Assembly (NCBI GenBank): GCA_036872755.1
Contig: JAVHNS010000011.1
Coordinates: forward strand, 558,001 to 622,000
DNA length: 64,000 nt
Origin: Orbilia blumenaviensis
Lineage: Eukaryota > Ascomycota > Orbiliomycetes > Orbiliales > Orbiliaceae
Reading direction: 5' to 3'
Shown here: positions 37,113 to 50,000 of the stretch, in pieces
Numbering within the stretch: the first letter of the stretch is position 1
How the letters are laid out: every line of letters begins with the position of its first letter
Position numbers and translations under genes: made by a program
The notes under the pieces: generated by a model
Seen by the model: only the letters and a program-made list of their open reading frames with translations
Database searches by the model: none
What the model was told of the DNA's origin: nothing

Positions 37113-37948
37113 TCATATATGGTTTGAGATCCTTTGCAAAGCCTCGTCTCGCGCTGCCTTTTCCCTCTTGATGGTAGTTTCCCAGTTTTCTCCGTCAAAC
37201 GGAACGATCTTATACGACCTCAAGGTTGACTTGTCAAGGCATCTAAAGTGGATCTGTATATATTCGAGGAATAAGTAAAGTTACCACTCAGGAACGGCAC
37301 TCGGTACCAGCCAAGCGCTTTAGCAAATTTTCGATCTTAAACATCTCGTGAAATCTTGCCGGTGCTTGTGAGAGAGCTTACGAAAGCATCCCTAATGCTT
37401 ACGGAAGAAGGTTTTTTTCCTTTGTTTTTACTTAAATTTTTTTCTTTTCGGTAGTTATTTCTTTATATGGGGGAAGTTGTAAAAGCAACAACAATGTGAG
37501 ACTTACAGAGTATCCATTGGGATTCGAACGTGGAACATGTAGTGGAGACGCACCACACTGTTTGCAGAACCAATGCTTGGCGACCTTTTTGTTAAAGGTG
37601 TATTCATTCAAATGCTCTTTGCCTTCAAACCTTACGAGTCTTGAAGCTGGGATATCTACACCAATCAAGCCTATTGTTGCCCGTTTCACAAAGAAGAGCT
37701 TCCAATTCAGTATTATGAAGGAATAACCGACCGTGTAAACTTCAAGGAGGGGAACAGGGCGGGGAGCGGGGGGGAGTTTATATGAAATTGTTTATGGCAC
37801 CTAATTTGTAGCAGATTGAACAATTACACTCGTCGAAAACGAGATCTGGTGGAGCCTCGAAGGCGATTTTGACGAGGCCGCAATGGCATTCGCCGTGATG
37901 AACCACAATTTCCGCGCCGACCTCGTACGATGCCGAATCATCGGACAT
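37113..37948 (-). CDS. GFA/CENP-V domain zinc protein
   Basis: Three exons, 37801-37948, 37507-37670 and 37113-37253, encode 150 residues. The product is one complete GFA (glutathione-dependent formaldehyde-activating, CENP-V/GFA) domain. The zinc ligands of this fold are all present: C21-H-C23, C41-N-C43-SI-C46, and C85-KQ-C88. The family signature continues in VPRSNPNGYS and RCLDKSTLRSYKIVPFDGENW. Bacterial Gfa was described as adding glutathione to formaldehyde, but most fungal members are uncharacterised, so substrate and role are open. Intron 1 has a weak donor (GTGCCA) with a good TAG acceptor; it is accepted because it yields CSICYKLGLIGVDIPASR. Intron 2 is long for this window (253 nt). 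No signal peptide. Confidence 0.88.
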
Positions 37949-40900
37949 GGTATTTTATTATCAGATCGAAGGCCAAGAAGAGGATATATTCGTCGGGACC
38001 CGAGAAAGTGTGCCGGGAACCCAGAATCTGGAAGGGTGGGTATACGTATGGTGTGCTCGCCAGTTATGCAGTGTCAAGGCTGATTAATGAGCTCAGTCAA
38101 GCGAGTTGGAGACTGAATCTAGCAAATGGCGAGATGACGATTAAGAAGAGAGGACGGTTAGACGGCATGTGAGGTCATGCATGGCTTGCTGCATTTTGTG
38201 CCAAAGATCCGCCGATGCCTGGAGGCTTGGCGGCCACAAACAAGCTTCAGCAAACAGATGGAAAACAGTGTGCGATTCAGGTATAATACGCTCTGATATG
38301 CGGCACACACCCTGCGGGTTACCAACGGTCTCTTTTCCTTTAAATCTTGGGGCCGCTTTGGCTGTTGATTCTTGGGTTAATCGATTTTCGCCTCGACTTG
38401 CATGTCCAGAGAACGCTTGAGGGGAGTAAGCTTCAGCGAAACCCACCTTGCAGCTACTAAGATTTTCCGAGACAGCACTTGGAGCTTAGATATGGAATTA
38501 GAGCTGCGGTCTCGCGACTAATGTTTTAGAAGGTTTGGTTAAGGAGGGTGGGGCCCTTGTTCCCGACCCATAAGGAAAAACGCCAAACGGAGGGCGCATC
38601 GGGTTCAGGGTGGGGATGAAACGCGCTTCAGGTGGCAGGAGGCCCTGCCTGCTGGTGCCAAAACTTCCTGAGGTTGTAAACAAATTCTTCAAAGAGGCTT
38701 GCATATTAAAGAACTACTCTCACGCCAGTTTCATGCCATTACTGTAACTTTCGAAACTTTTCTGTTGAATTCGGTGGTCCGGTCATGCTAGGCAGGTAAA
38801 CATTTCAGCAAGCTGGCTCACTAATTGAGCAGGATTTCGCGGTCCAGCGTCAGGTTTATGAAATTCGGAATGGGTGCTGACCCAGCAATTTGCCACGAGT
38901 CAGTTGATTATCGAGCCACAGGAAATTCGCTTCCGATCCAAATAGCCGTCCAGCAGCTCATTTCCTGGATTGGAGCCAACGACAGTTTTGGCTGTTTCTA
39001 GCGATAGAAACAGACATGAACGGTGGTAACCGATCTTGGCGCCCCATAGGGTTACGCAAGCTCATGCAGGTCTACAGATCTATGGAGGTGGTAATTAGCC
39101 GCTGGGGAAATCGAATCTCTCGAAAATATCTAGCATCTTGATATCGCTAGCATGTTTTGTGGTTTTTATTTTTTATTTTTATTTTTGGTCTACGAAAAGG
39201 GCCTCGTAAGCGGACCGTAACCAGAAACATAATGGTTGGGGGATCTGGACTGGAAACTTTAACCAGGTTACGGGATTGGGCATAAGAGGCACAGCTTGCT
39301 TGCCAATTAATTGCATTTGAGATCGTGAGAGAGAGAAAAAAAAAAAAAGAGGCATGGCCCGACAGGAGAGCGCTGACTTAGACTTTGATAAGCCGCAAAG
39401 AAATTCTGAGGCCAATATGCATGCACCTAACCGACCGAGAGCATGGACCCGCTGAATCCAACGACAAACGATTAATGCATATTATGCACTACTATTTTCG
39501 CCTCAATGGGAATCAATTGACTGGTCAATTAAATAATATATATAATCAAATTACAATACTTACCTAGGTAACTTAAACTTTCGTGGAAGATTCAATGAAA
39601 AGGAAATTATCTTGTCATATCCCACAGTGCCGCTTGGGACTAGAACAACCATACGTGCCTCTACAAACTGGAACCATTGATGATATTGATTGGCGGGACG
39701 TAACTCCACACAGCCGCTGGTTAATTTCAATGGCTTTTTTTTTTCTTCTTGAATAGGCATGTCGAATTGTGTGATAGTGACAGCTATTTGATTGAAATTC
39801 TCCGACGCCAGTTGATATATCTCGAGCTGGAGCGTGCTTAGAATGTAGTAGAAGCACAAGCTGGTGAATAGGCTAGATTTGCTATATCCGGCAAGCCAGT
39901 TCGCCGCATTGTCTGCGGTGGGGCCACACTTGGCTCCTGACGACGTTTCTCGCTTCAGGAGCTCGATCTGGGGCCTTGGCTGCGCCGTGTGTGTTTGGGA
40001 GCGACACCCTTTTTTTCTTCTAAATCTTCCCGCGGTAAAACCCCATTTTCCACAAGACCTTTGTTTTTGTCGTTGGGCATGGGCGTGTGGGATTGGTGGG
40101 TGGACAGGCTTCTGGAAAGGCCTTCCAGGCGGCCATCTCTCCGAGTCGTTATCTGCTTCAAAGATTGACAGTTCCCTATAGTTCGCGCGCCGTTAAGGTC
40201 TTAAACGTGTTTAGGAGCGAACAAGATCAAGAGAGTATGGTCTGATGGCTGCGCTATATGCCGTTTTCCTTTTGCAAATGTTGCAAACGAAGGAGGAGGC
40301 ATCTGTACGACTGTGGGTCGTTCCAGTCGCGGACGCAGCCCATTCATTTCCACGCACGGATGCCACCCGGCTATCGTTGTATGAGCCCTAATTTTCGTTC
40401 ATTACACTCTAGCCTCTGGGGATTTAAGAGGTTCTATAATTGACACCACGCACGATGACCCCGTCAAAAGATGAATAATGTTGGAAGGAATCCCGGCATA
40501 CGGCAAAGGGTCGCCTTCTCATGTATGTTTCGGTACCGTTAGGCGGGATGCCAGTTCATAGTAGGGTAAGTAAGTATGTAGCACCAGAGTACCCAGATAG
40601 GTCTTTTTTTTTTTTTTTTCCCTTTCTTTCCTTCTTTCTGATATTTCTTAAAAGGGACATCCTCTGGCAGTATGTTTTTTAGGTTTTTTCTTTTCTTTAA
40701 TTTTACTTTTTTATCCACTTATCTTTCTTCTATCTGGTCAGAATAGAATATAAAATCGATTCAGGGCCAGCCGTCTAAAAGAGTCGTTGGCATTTCTCGT
40801 CACCATCCTCGTCCGTCTGCCCCCCGTCATATTTCGAAATAATATAAGTGCTGTCCCAGATAGTACAAGCTTCAATATACAGAAAATATTTAGGAAAGGA

Positions 40901-40950
40901 AGAAAGGAATACTACGAGTAAAAGAAATAAAAGAAATACCTTCCCTTGCC

Positions 40951-40970
40951 AATACAATACAATACAATAC
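40951..40970. repeat. (AATAC)4 pentanucleotide array
   Basis: Four exact tandem AATAC units in non-coding sequence. Confidence 0.9.
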
Positions 40971-42239
40971 CCCTTGCCATCAGATATTCGGCATCAAGCT
41001 TTCCTTTGGGTCTAAAACACTGCATTGCATTCGCCCAAACGAACAACAAAACGAACGAACGAGCGAGCGAGCGAGCGACTCAAGATACATACATACTAGC
41101 GGTCGTGAGTGAGTGAGAGAAAGAGAAAGAGACAGTCTAGAGACACGGAAGGAAACAAAACGAAACCCCGTTTCTCCTAGCTTTTACCTCTTTGCCTTTT
41201 TCTTTCTTCCTACATTCGACCAAATTCATATTGAATTCACAGGTTTTAAACATAAACATCTCGAACTCACCTTCCTCTCTTCCTGCATCTGCACCAGCAC
41301 CTGCATCCATCTGCAGCAACCGTAGCGTAACGTAACATATCGTGCCCTGTCCTGTCCTGTCCTGGCGCGGGTGTATCAGAGTATCAGAATCAGACAGTCG
41401 GAACTCGCCACACTCTAATTCATTCTAATTTATGCACAACACAAAACCTCAAACTGCGCTACTCACACACAAAACAGCCTCTTCTTTGCATTGCATTGCC
41501 ATTCAATTGAATTGACATCGCCCACCCTCAAAACGTCCACTCGATCGAGCGAAAAGGCTGGGCCAAGTAAGGCTTAGAAGAAGAAGACGCCGCCGCCGCT
41601 GCTTACAGAATATTACTGCTTCTGCTGCTATTCCTTTTGTGTGATTCTTATCCCCCCATCCCTCCTGTCCCTCTCCAAAACCCGGACTATTATTCATTTA
41701 AGCTATTTTAAATTTGGAAGTTTTCTTCTTTAGAAAGCGAAGAAAGAAAAAAAAGAAGGCACACACAAGAAAAAGGAAAAAAGGAAAAAAGGGAAAGGGA
41801 ATAAAAAGAAAAAAACCACTTTTTCGACCATCCCTCGAACTCGAGTCGAATCCGGGGTTGTTGGAGGCTGCTCCGAGGCCAGGCCAGTTACAAGACCTGA
41901 CCTGACCTATTCTGACCTGATCAGACCTGACCGCCGCTCAATGCAGGTATTCCCGGCGGGCGTCAATTACAAGAGATCCAAAGCACTAGCTAGATTATTT
42001 TTTGCATGGGCAGGCCTTTAAGTATAGTCCATCGGCCCGTCTCTTTTCCTAGGAAACCTTCCAGTCCTCGTTTATTTTACCAAGATCCCGATCCCAATCC
42101 CGACTGCTATAATAGAAGGGGCCTTGCTGGTCTGTCCGCTTCTCATCTTCACTTCCTTTCTAGCCGGTCTAGTAGCGCAAGGAGCCTTCGATAGGTTATT
42201 CCCATCGCTCTTTTTATTCTTAAACGACACCTCGATTTA

Positions 42240-42955
42240 GTCTTTGATCTTTATTTTATTTTCAGATCTCTATCTTTTATTTTGTTTTCCTACTTTTCTA
42301 CCTTTTTGTTTTTTTACTTTTCATTTTCTGAAAATTACTTTTTATGGACTTTGGCAGGCCATTTTTTAATACGATACTTCCTCTTTCTATATCTTAACGG
42401 CATCTTCCCTCCTCTCACATCTTTCTCTTTTTTTTTTTTCTTTATAAAAAAAAAAAAAATCGGGAATTTGTTTTTCTTATTCCTCTCTAGCTCTTTTCTC
42501 TCTCTTACATACTACTACTCAACGACCTCACATATCCCTGGCGGACCCTCATTTATTATACATACATACACACATCTCTTTTCATCCCTCCTCCTAACTT
42601 CTATTTTACAAGGCCAGACCTTACGATCTTGGTTCAAAGGATCTTGCACACAGCCCGCGGTTTCTTTTCCCATTCAGTTTAGGAAATTCTCAACGTGCTG
42701 CCTGGGACTTCAATACATTGCATATTTGAAGTCTCGCTATCACTTGTGGAGTATAAGAGACAGCCGCCTATCCGACCTGGCCAATACATATTTCCCCCTT
42801 GGATCAGCAGTGCATACAACCTTTTTATCTATATCTATCCATATTAGCCTACTAGATCTCGCCTTTTCTTCTTGATCTATATAGCCTTGACATTTGTTCT
42901 TTTCATAGAACATTTCTTATCCTTCTGTTACCCTTCTATCTTCATAACATCTTAT
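42240..42955 (+). promoter_or_regulatory. Pyrimidine-rich leader of the SANT-like gene
   Basis: Over about 700 bases the plus strand is dominated by C and T, ending just before the ATG at 42960. CT-rich blocks ahead of the transcription start are common in promoters of well expressed filamentous-fungus genes. The block also produces a 197-codon open frame (42282-42875) rich in Phe, Leu and Ser, which I treat as compositional. Confidence 0.45.
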
Positions 42956-42959
42956 AAAA

Positions 42960-44039
42960 ATGGAATACGAACACCTCAGCACGGCTTCGCCAAAGGTATT
43001 CATCACTTCTATATCTCTTTGATATATTTTTTTATATGTTCGTTACTAACTTTTTTTTTTTTTTTTCCTTTAATAGGGCCAAGCAACCGGTGGCGGTAAA
43101 GCATGGTCCGAGGAAGAAGAAGCATATCTCCTCCAAAAGAGATCCGAAAAGGTCGCATATAAAAAGATTGCTCTACAACTTAACAAGACAGAGCTTGCCT
43201 GCCGTTTACATTTCCACCAGCTTCAACGTGGTAGCAACCGACGGCGACGAAATCTATCTATGTCTTCTAGCGATAGCACTGGTCCCATATATGCTACTGC
43301 AGGATATCCAACTTCAAGCTACGAAAACATCAGTAGAAGATCAGCCAGCCCAGCCGGTACCCCTCCCATTCCCGAACTCCGGTACAGAGAAAGGTGCAGC
43401 TTTTCCCCCAGTCAAGGAAGGAACGAGAGCTGGACATCTTCCCCAAGTGGTTTCAGCGCCAGGCCACTCGAAAACCCTGATGTCGACTACTCCAGACTTC
43501 AGAGACTTGTCGACCATCACAAGCGCAATATGTGGGCAGCAGTTGCTGCAGACTATGGCGAAGGAGCTACTCCCGAATTCCTAGAGACATTCTGGAGCAA
43601 GCAGCAAGCAGCCCGACATGAGTACGAACGCAAACCAACTGGTACTCCGCCAACTCCTATGGTTTCTCCGCGAACAGAGGCCGAGCAAATTGCGTGCGGC
43701 CGCGGTGTTTCCCCAAGTGTATCACAATCCCATCCTTTGAACCAGCACCCACGCAAGGCGGCGAGAGAAGGCTGCAGGCCGTGGGAACTGGAAACCCCGA
43801 TCCTATCTATTCCTTCACCGGAGAAAAAGAGGTACGAGTTATTTGGACCAGAGTTGCACGGAAGCGGCAGCGGGTACGCCCATCCCGCTGCTGTTGCCGC
43901 TGGAGTAGCCATTGCTGAGATGTCAAGGTATTCTCCAGAGAGGAGCATGTCCAACAGGCCGTCTTCACACGGTTCTCACAGATCGATATCCGTTGAAAAC
44001 ATCATCGCCCCTCCAGAGGTCATCATGACAAGAGTCTAA
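42960..44039 (+). CDS. Fungal SANT/Myb-like domain protein, unknown target
   Basis: Two exons, 42960-42995 and 43077-44039, encode 332 residues. The 81-nt intron has an ideal TACTAAC branch and a T16 tract before its TAG acceptor. Residues about 20-62 form a SANT-like motif (KAWSEEEEAYLLQKR, then VAYKKIALQLNKTELACRLH), a pattern I recall from conserved but uncharacterised Pezizomycotina proteins. A second helical block with spaced aromatics lies at about 146-190 (DYSRLQRLVDHHKRNMW and FLETFWSKQ), possibly a second divergent Myb-like repeat. Between and after these the protein is Ser/Pro-rich with many SP and TP sites, and it ends EVIMTRV. A nuclear DNA- or chromatin-associated role is likely; anything more specific would be guesswork. 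Confidence 0.85.
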
Positions 44040-47000
44040 AGCCAACTAAAGGGGTGGGGTTTTTGTTTGCAAGCCTGAAGGTTATGAGGTGATATTCAAG
44101 AGTGGGTCTTTTATGTGGGGGATGCCTAGAGTAGTCGCCAAAGAAAAAGACCAAACTCCTGTGAAGGACATGGATACGACCAAGTCGTGTTTTTTTGCTT
44201 TTTTATCACACTTTTTCACCTGACTTCTTGACTTCTTGTTCTTCTTATCTGGTTAAAGCTGGGTTCTTTTTCTATATTTCTTCTTTACATAGCATATATT
44301 ATACCCTTTCACTTCTAGAACACCTCAAGGGCGGAGTTACTGGTGTCCAAAGCAAGCGAAAAGTTCACTCTTTCTTTCTGTCCTGTACAATATAAGAGTT
44401 CCTTCTTTGCTTTTCTTCCTCTTGCTTTTAATGTTAATGTTGATGAACGGCTGTGTTTTTGGTTTGCTTTTTTTTTTTCTTATTGCATGCATATGGGTTA
44501 CGGGTGCTCTTGTTGACATAGGACGGCTTTTACTCTTCTTTTCTTCTACTATTACTTCTCCATTTGTGTTAGGCATTGCATACCGGCGTCACACTTGGAT
44601 TCATTTTGGCTTGCACTAGCATTTCTATAGCATAGTCGTTATGATAATAGAGACAGTTTCAAAAGTTCTTTTAATCATTTCGTTAAGGAACCGGCCTGAG
44701 TCCCGGACCCGACTCCGTAATATATGATGTACATACATATGCGTACATGCACATAACGCAGCGGAAGCTTAGGCATCGAGAGTAGCCTTCGTTCAGGCAG
44801 TCCTTTCGATGATATGTGATCCTGGCTATATTCAGCTGGATGTTTCAAGTAGTTAAGGACTGGAGTCTGTGAATGCTCAACTTCGCCTAAGCCCGCTTCT
44901 GAGCAAGACCCCTCTGCTTAACCACCGTCCCGCAGCTTAGAACTACCCAAATTGCGATATCGCGGGGACTATAGATTGTGCCCTCGGCATCTTTGACTAC
45001 AAGGAATCGATTTACCTCCAGATAATACCCTAAAACAACTTGTTCGTGAGGCGGCAGCCAAGTCGGTTTGAATTACATAACATCTACGGTTTCACGAAGA
45101 ACGAAGTTTGAAGAGTCAATTGATAAGGTTCAGCTCTAGTTCTCAGCTCCATGACCCCCCTACAGTGTCGGCTATGCCGGTCAGGTCGGGTCAGATCAGA
45201 TGAGATCAGATCAGATCAAGACAAAAACGATTTACAACCTCAAATCCCCAGCTCCTTCGCCTTATCCAGGGCCAACACCAACAATATGAAACGAACACAA
45301 CAGCTGCAATGCACGAGTTCTTTTGTTTCTAAAGATTAGTAGTTGGGAGGGCCGCACAAGTTGCATTGAGATAGATCTAGATCCTGCCGCCTCTCAGCAA
45401 AGCGCTGCAGAATTCAGAACATTGTCCTGTAGAAGGAATCAAAGACCCTCTCCCCCAACGGGCCTTTTCAATGATGTTCCCCATGTCATTGTCTGGAACG
45501 GCGTCTGTTCAACAGTAATCACGATCCTGGCCTGAGATCCTGCGGCATTTTGTTTCGAAGTAATCCTTTGGAAAACCGATTGCTGCCCGTATTCCTGGAA
45601 CGGGCCAAAACAATCTACAAACCCAGCTCATACTATGCCATGCCAGTTGGCTCTTTTTTTTTTTTTTTCCATGCACATATGTGCACATTTCCAGGCAATA
45701 ACCTGCTCACATATGCACGCACGGCTCAGTAAAAGGTCAAGTCCTGCAGAAAAACCGGACAATTCAACGGTTTTTTTTTATTTTTATTTTTTATTTCCTT
45801 TCCAACATATGGTACAGAGATATATGAAACAAATTCGCATAGCCCACGTTGGGAACAGGCCACAGCTCTTCCTCTCCCCCAACATATCAGCAAGATATCT
45901 TACCGCGTACTGAGTGGCAGGCCCTGCCCGAACGCAACATGTCTATACAGAATATGCACGTCGATACCAGCCAACATCTTTGTTTCATGCTAACATTCTT
46001 GGAATGACTTAAGATAGCGTCTATTTCGTTTAAGCTATATTGAAGCCGCCAACATGCGCGCGGGGTGTGCGGTTTCAAAAAGGCAGTATCTAGGCCTTAA
46101 ACTGTAAACGATGTTTGCGAGTTTCCGCCTTCGCAAAAAGAGATCTTTAGTGCTAGCTGCCCTGGCGAGTTTCAAGATGAACTAGGCAGGCTGCGTTCCT
46201 TTCTTGTGCGTGCGGCGTGGGTGAATATGTTCTTTTTCATTCCTTCCGTTTCTTCTCGAAGCCACAATCGCTATCTAAACAAATTTAGACAAGATTTGTA
46301 TAAATCTTCTTGCAGAGCTTTATCACCTCGCCGTACTAAACTGTTTCATAGGAGAGGTTTCTTTAGTATAGCTGAATTCCATATTCTTATAAAAGGCCAG
46401 TCTAAAAATGGCAACCGGGGCGCGGATATTCCGCTATGATTTGAATCGCGGTAGATTTTTGTTCTTTTAGTCACAACCAGATTTGATTGTGAATCGTGCT
46501 AGAGTTTATCGATCACTTAACAACCGAGCCCATCCTGCCAAAGGATCCGGATCGTAGAAAATAAAAAGAAAAATGGGCCGATGATTCGGCAACTGAAGCT
46601 GCTAAGCTGGGTTTACATGCATGACCTAGCAGGGCCATGACCGTTAGTCTCCCCCATGTCCCATGTCGTGAGCGTGATATCTACCCCGAATCCACGCAGA
46701 CACCGCTGCAGGCCTACAGATATCACGGCCATTCGGCCGGTAAAGGTATTTGAAAGGCTGAAATATATACATATATCGATGCATCATCGATTTTAATAAA
46801 GAAGAAAACCGTCATTTTTCCGAATTGGGACATCCCAACCTAGAATTCCAACGGAAAATGTCATTGTATGCCTTCGTCTTCTCAAACATTGGGATGGGAA
46901 AACGAGCTCTAGGCCCGAAAGAAAGACCTTTTTTTTTCCCTTATGGAAAGTATTCGGCGAGAAGATAACCTGACTTTTGCCTTTGCTTTTCTTTCTTCAA

Positions 47001-50000
47001 CAATGGAGGGGAAAGATATGACACACCTACAAACACGCGACCCACTTCAACATGTAGAAGTTCGCATTGTGCTGTTGAAATCACCAGATTACTTACATGA
47101 AACTGATATATCTTGTTGAAGCGGGAGCTAGGATAATGATATGTCGCCACCTCCGAGTGGGGACCCACTATCGTTGCCTTCCTAGCATCTGGAATATCTA
47201 CCTGCGTAAGTATACCTTAGGGAAACAAAAAAATACACACTAAGACACGCCCACACGAAATGCCCCACGGAGGATAATACCGGGGACTTCGGGGATCGCG
47301 AATAACTCAACCGACCCCTCAAGAATCAATCAAAATACCTATAGTGTGATAAACATAGCCACAGTATTACCTTATATTACTGTATCTTGTGCACATAGAC
47401 TTCCTGTCTTTAATTATAACTGTAGCGTGCGCGTGTGTGTGCATCGTTGATATTTGATTATCATGGCAGTGTTCTTACCTACCATTACGGAATTAGGAAA
47501 TATATTAATAATAAATTGCACATATTAGCCACTAGTATTACTTCATATTTCCAGAAGCTGCTAAAAAAGATTATGAGGCCTGCTGTGGTTATGGCTAGGC
47601 CCTCCCGCATCCATGGATGATAAGTTTCAAACTTGAAGGATTATATGATGCCTGGTTCGTTAACATGTTCCAGCATTTGTCACTGGTAAAGGGAAAGATA
47701 GAAAAAAGAGCGGGGATGCTTCTGAATCGAGAAAAAAAAGACGACAGCAACGGCATAATATTATAATATTTTAGGTAACCATTGTTTCTTTTTTCGATTT
47801 CTAGAAATTCGCTAGAGATATGACTTTTGGGGGGAGGAAGCCGGGCTGCACCGCGGCGGCCTTAACATTCGGCGAAACGAAATAGCGGGGGAGGGATGGA
47901 GAGAGAGCCAGGTCACTATACATGCGAATATATACACTGATTGGTCAACTTCCCGATCTATTATGCAGGTTACGAAACCTCGATTCGACTACAGATCCGA
48001 TATCTCCCCTTCCCCTTTCCCGGGTTTCTTGGAGGGAAACGGCCTCTTACGCTAGTGATTTATAGCACCTGCGTGCGGTAGTTCGATTGAACTATCTTAC
48101 CAACGACAGCCTAAGAGTAGGCTACATATACCCAACGGCGGAAATCTGCAAAACAGTGACCCGCAAGCCGACCCACATCAAATCGACATCAGAAAATCAA
48201 TTACTGACAAAGAAAAACAGGAGTGAATAATAATTCTTGAGTAATCCCCACACACATATACACAGGCAAACGCACGCACACGTGTGTAGATATAAATAAC
48301 CAACCCAAATCTCCTAATATCGTGACGTGATGTAGAGGATTAGGAAAGAAAAAAAAGTGGCAGCCTAAAATATATACAATGTGCAGTTTCGAGCCTCACG
48401 GGAAGGGCAGAGAGAGGGGCGGAGCCGCATGCCAATTAACATCCCCCCACAAAAATCCAACAATGGGACCCACAGTAGATATGTGTTGCTAAGGTTCTTG
48501 TTTGTTCCAAGAAAGGGTTGAACGAAGTTGCCATCCAAGGGACGGTTGTAATATAATGTTCCTTAAAACATTGGAAACCTTTGAAACATCCTTCCATTAT
48601 CATATTTTCAAAGCCATGTCGGCGGAAGGAAGGGGAGGGGTGGGCGTAAGAAAGGGATGAGCAAATGCACGATAAGGCGATCCCCATACCTTCGCTCAAC
48701 CCACCAGGGCTGTTTTAGCGAAAACAAAAAAGAAGGAATTTGAAGCGGCAGTGGAACCCCGGCTACGCATGAGAATAATGGACAGGTTGGTCCCATTTCC
48801 CGGCAATGTTTAGAAATCTGCAATATTATATGCAACGCTGACGCCCTGCATGATTTTTTTGGGTTCCCCTCTGGACGACACCTCACGTTTGACTTTTCGT
48901 TTCCCTTGTCCTTTGAAAATCGTCTGTCCAAAGCCATCCTTCTGCTGCGCTTCTCTCGCTCTCTTATTTCTTGTGCATTTCAGCATAGTGGCGTAATTAA
49001 TCTATTTAATTAACGTAAAATTAATCTATCGTAAACTTTTAACATCCTCAGCCTCATTTTTCATCAATTGACTTTTTTTTCTAACCCACCTCCGTGATCG
49101 TGCTTTCCGCCACATGCATAACTTATGCCGTATGCGCCATATGACTTGTGACGTTTCTCGGTCAATAAGTAATAAACTGTCAGCGTGAACATCTACAAAA
49201 ACCCGAATCGGGGTAGAACCCACATTACTTCCAACGGCTTTTTTAAACTGGATTTCTCTTTTCGCAATTTCTTATTGGCCGGAGACTGGTTGACAAACGA
49301 AGAAGAAAAACAAAAACCCCACGTTTAGCATAGCCGTATGCGATGCGGGTGTATGCAATATAATATATTAACAGCAATAATATAACGATAATAATATATA
49401 AGTTATTGGGGACTATATTATTTTCCTTTGATCTTTTCCCATCTTTCCAACCACCGTCTACTATGCTTTCTACCACGATTCAGCCTGGCTTACTCACACA
49501 AGGCAGATTTTATTTACATACTATATTATATTATAGATTCAGATGGGAGAAGAAAAGAGAAGGTGGGTTCAATGTTTTATAAGGCCTGTCAGAAAAAGTC
49601 GATAATGCTTACTGGTCATGCTGGGCTATATTGCGTGATGGATTATACATACGATCCGTATCAAACCCGTTCCGAGTTTCCCTGCCAGTCATCGTATTGA
49701 GACTCTTGATGTTTCGATGGATCTATGGAGTCATAGGGGAGGAGGTATAATAGATCCAAATATCATCCTGACAACTATAGTTCACTGAAGGAATATACCA
49801 TAGAAAAGCTACTTCTCAGCTCTTGTCTCTCTCAGCTGACCTCACTGGCTAACATATACATCGTAAATATAAAGCTGAAAAGCTGACCTAATCTATCAAC
49901 TGATGTCAAACATACGTACCCCCTCTTCGGCGTGGCTTTGCTTGTATCAGCTGTCAAATGCACGTACTATTCCCTGGTCTGCATGTGTCAGTAGACCTTG

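Larger units (their letters stand above)
37949..42959. other. 5.0 kb intergenic region, no gene recognised
   Basis: Both flanking genes point outward, so their promoters lie here. Content includes A12 near 39337-39348, T16 (40604-40619), (AATAC)4 (40951-40970), a CGAG/CGAA array near 41050-41080, and a long pyrimidine-rich block (about 42240-42955) in front of the SANT-like gene. Several open frames of 60-100 codons have no similarity or usable ATG context. Confidence 0.5.

Noticed and set aside
37512..37524. tRNA B-box-like GATTCGAAC
   Set aside because: It lies inside the GFA-domain exon (RSNPNG codons) and has no A box or acceptor stem around it.
39560..39859. 99-codon minus-strand open frame
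   Set aside because: Begins at a non-ATG codon, no recognisable domain and no clear splice partners.
42282..42875. 197-codon open frame rich in Phe, Leu and Ser
   Set aside because: It is a by-product of the pyrimidine-rich block before the SANT-like gene; no domain, and composition explains the absence of stops.
48080..48105. Possible tRNA T-arm near TAGTTCGATTGAACTA
   Set aside because: Only a six-pair stem; no D arm, anticodon arm or acceptor stem can be drawn around it.
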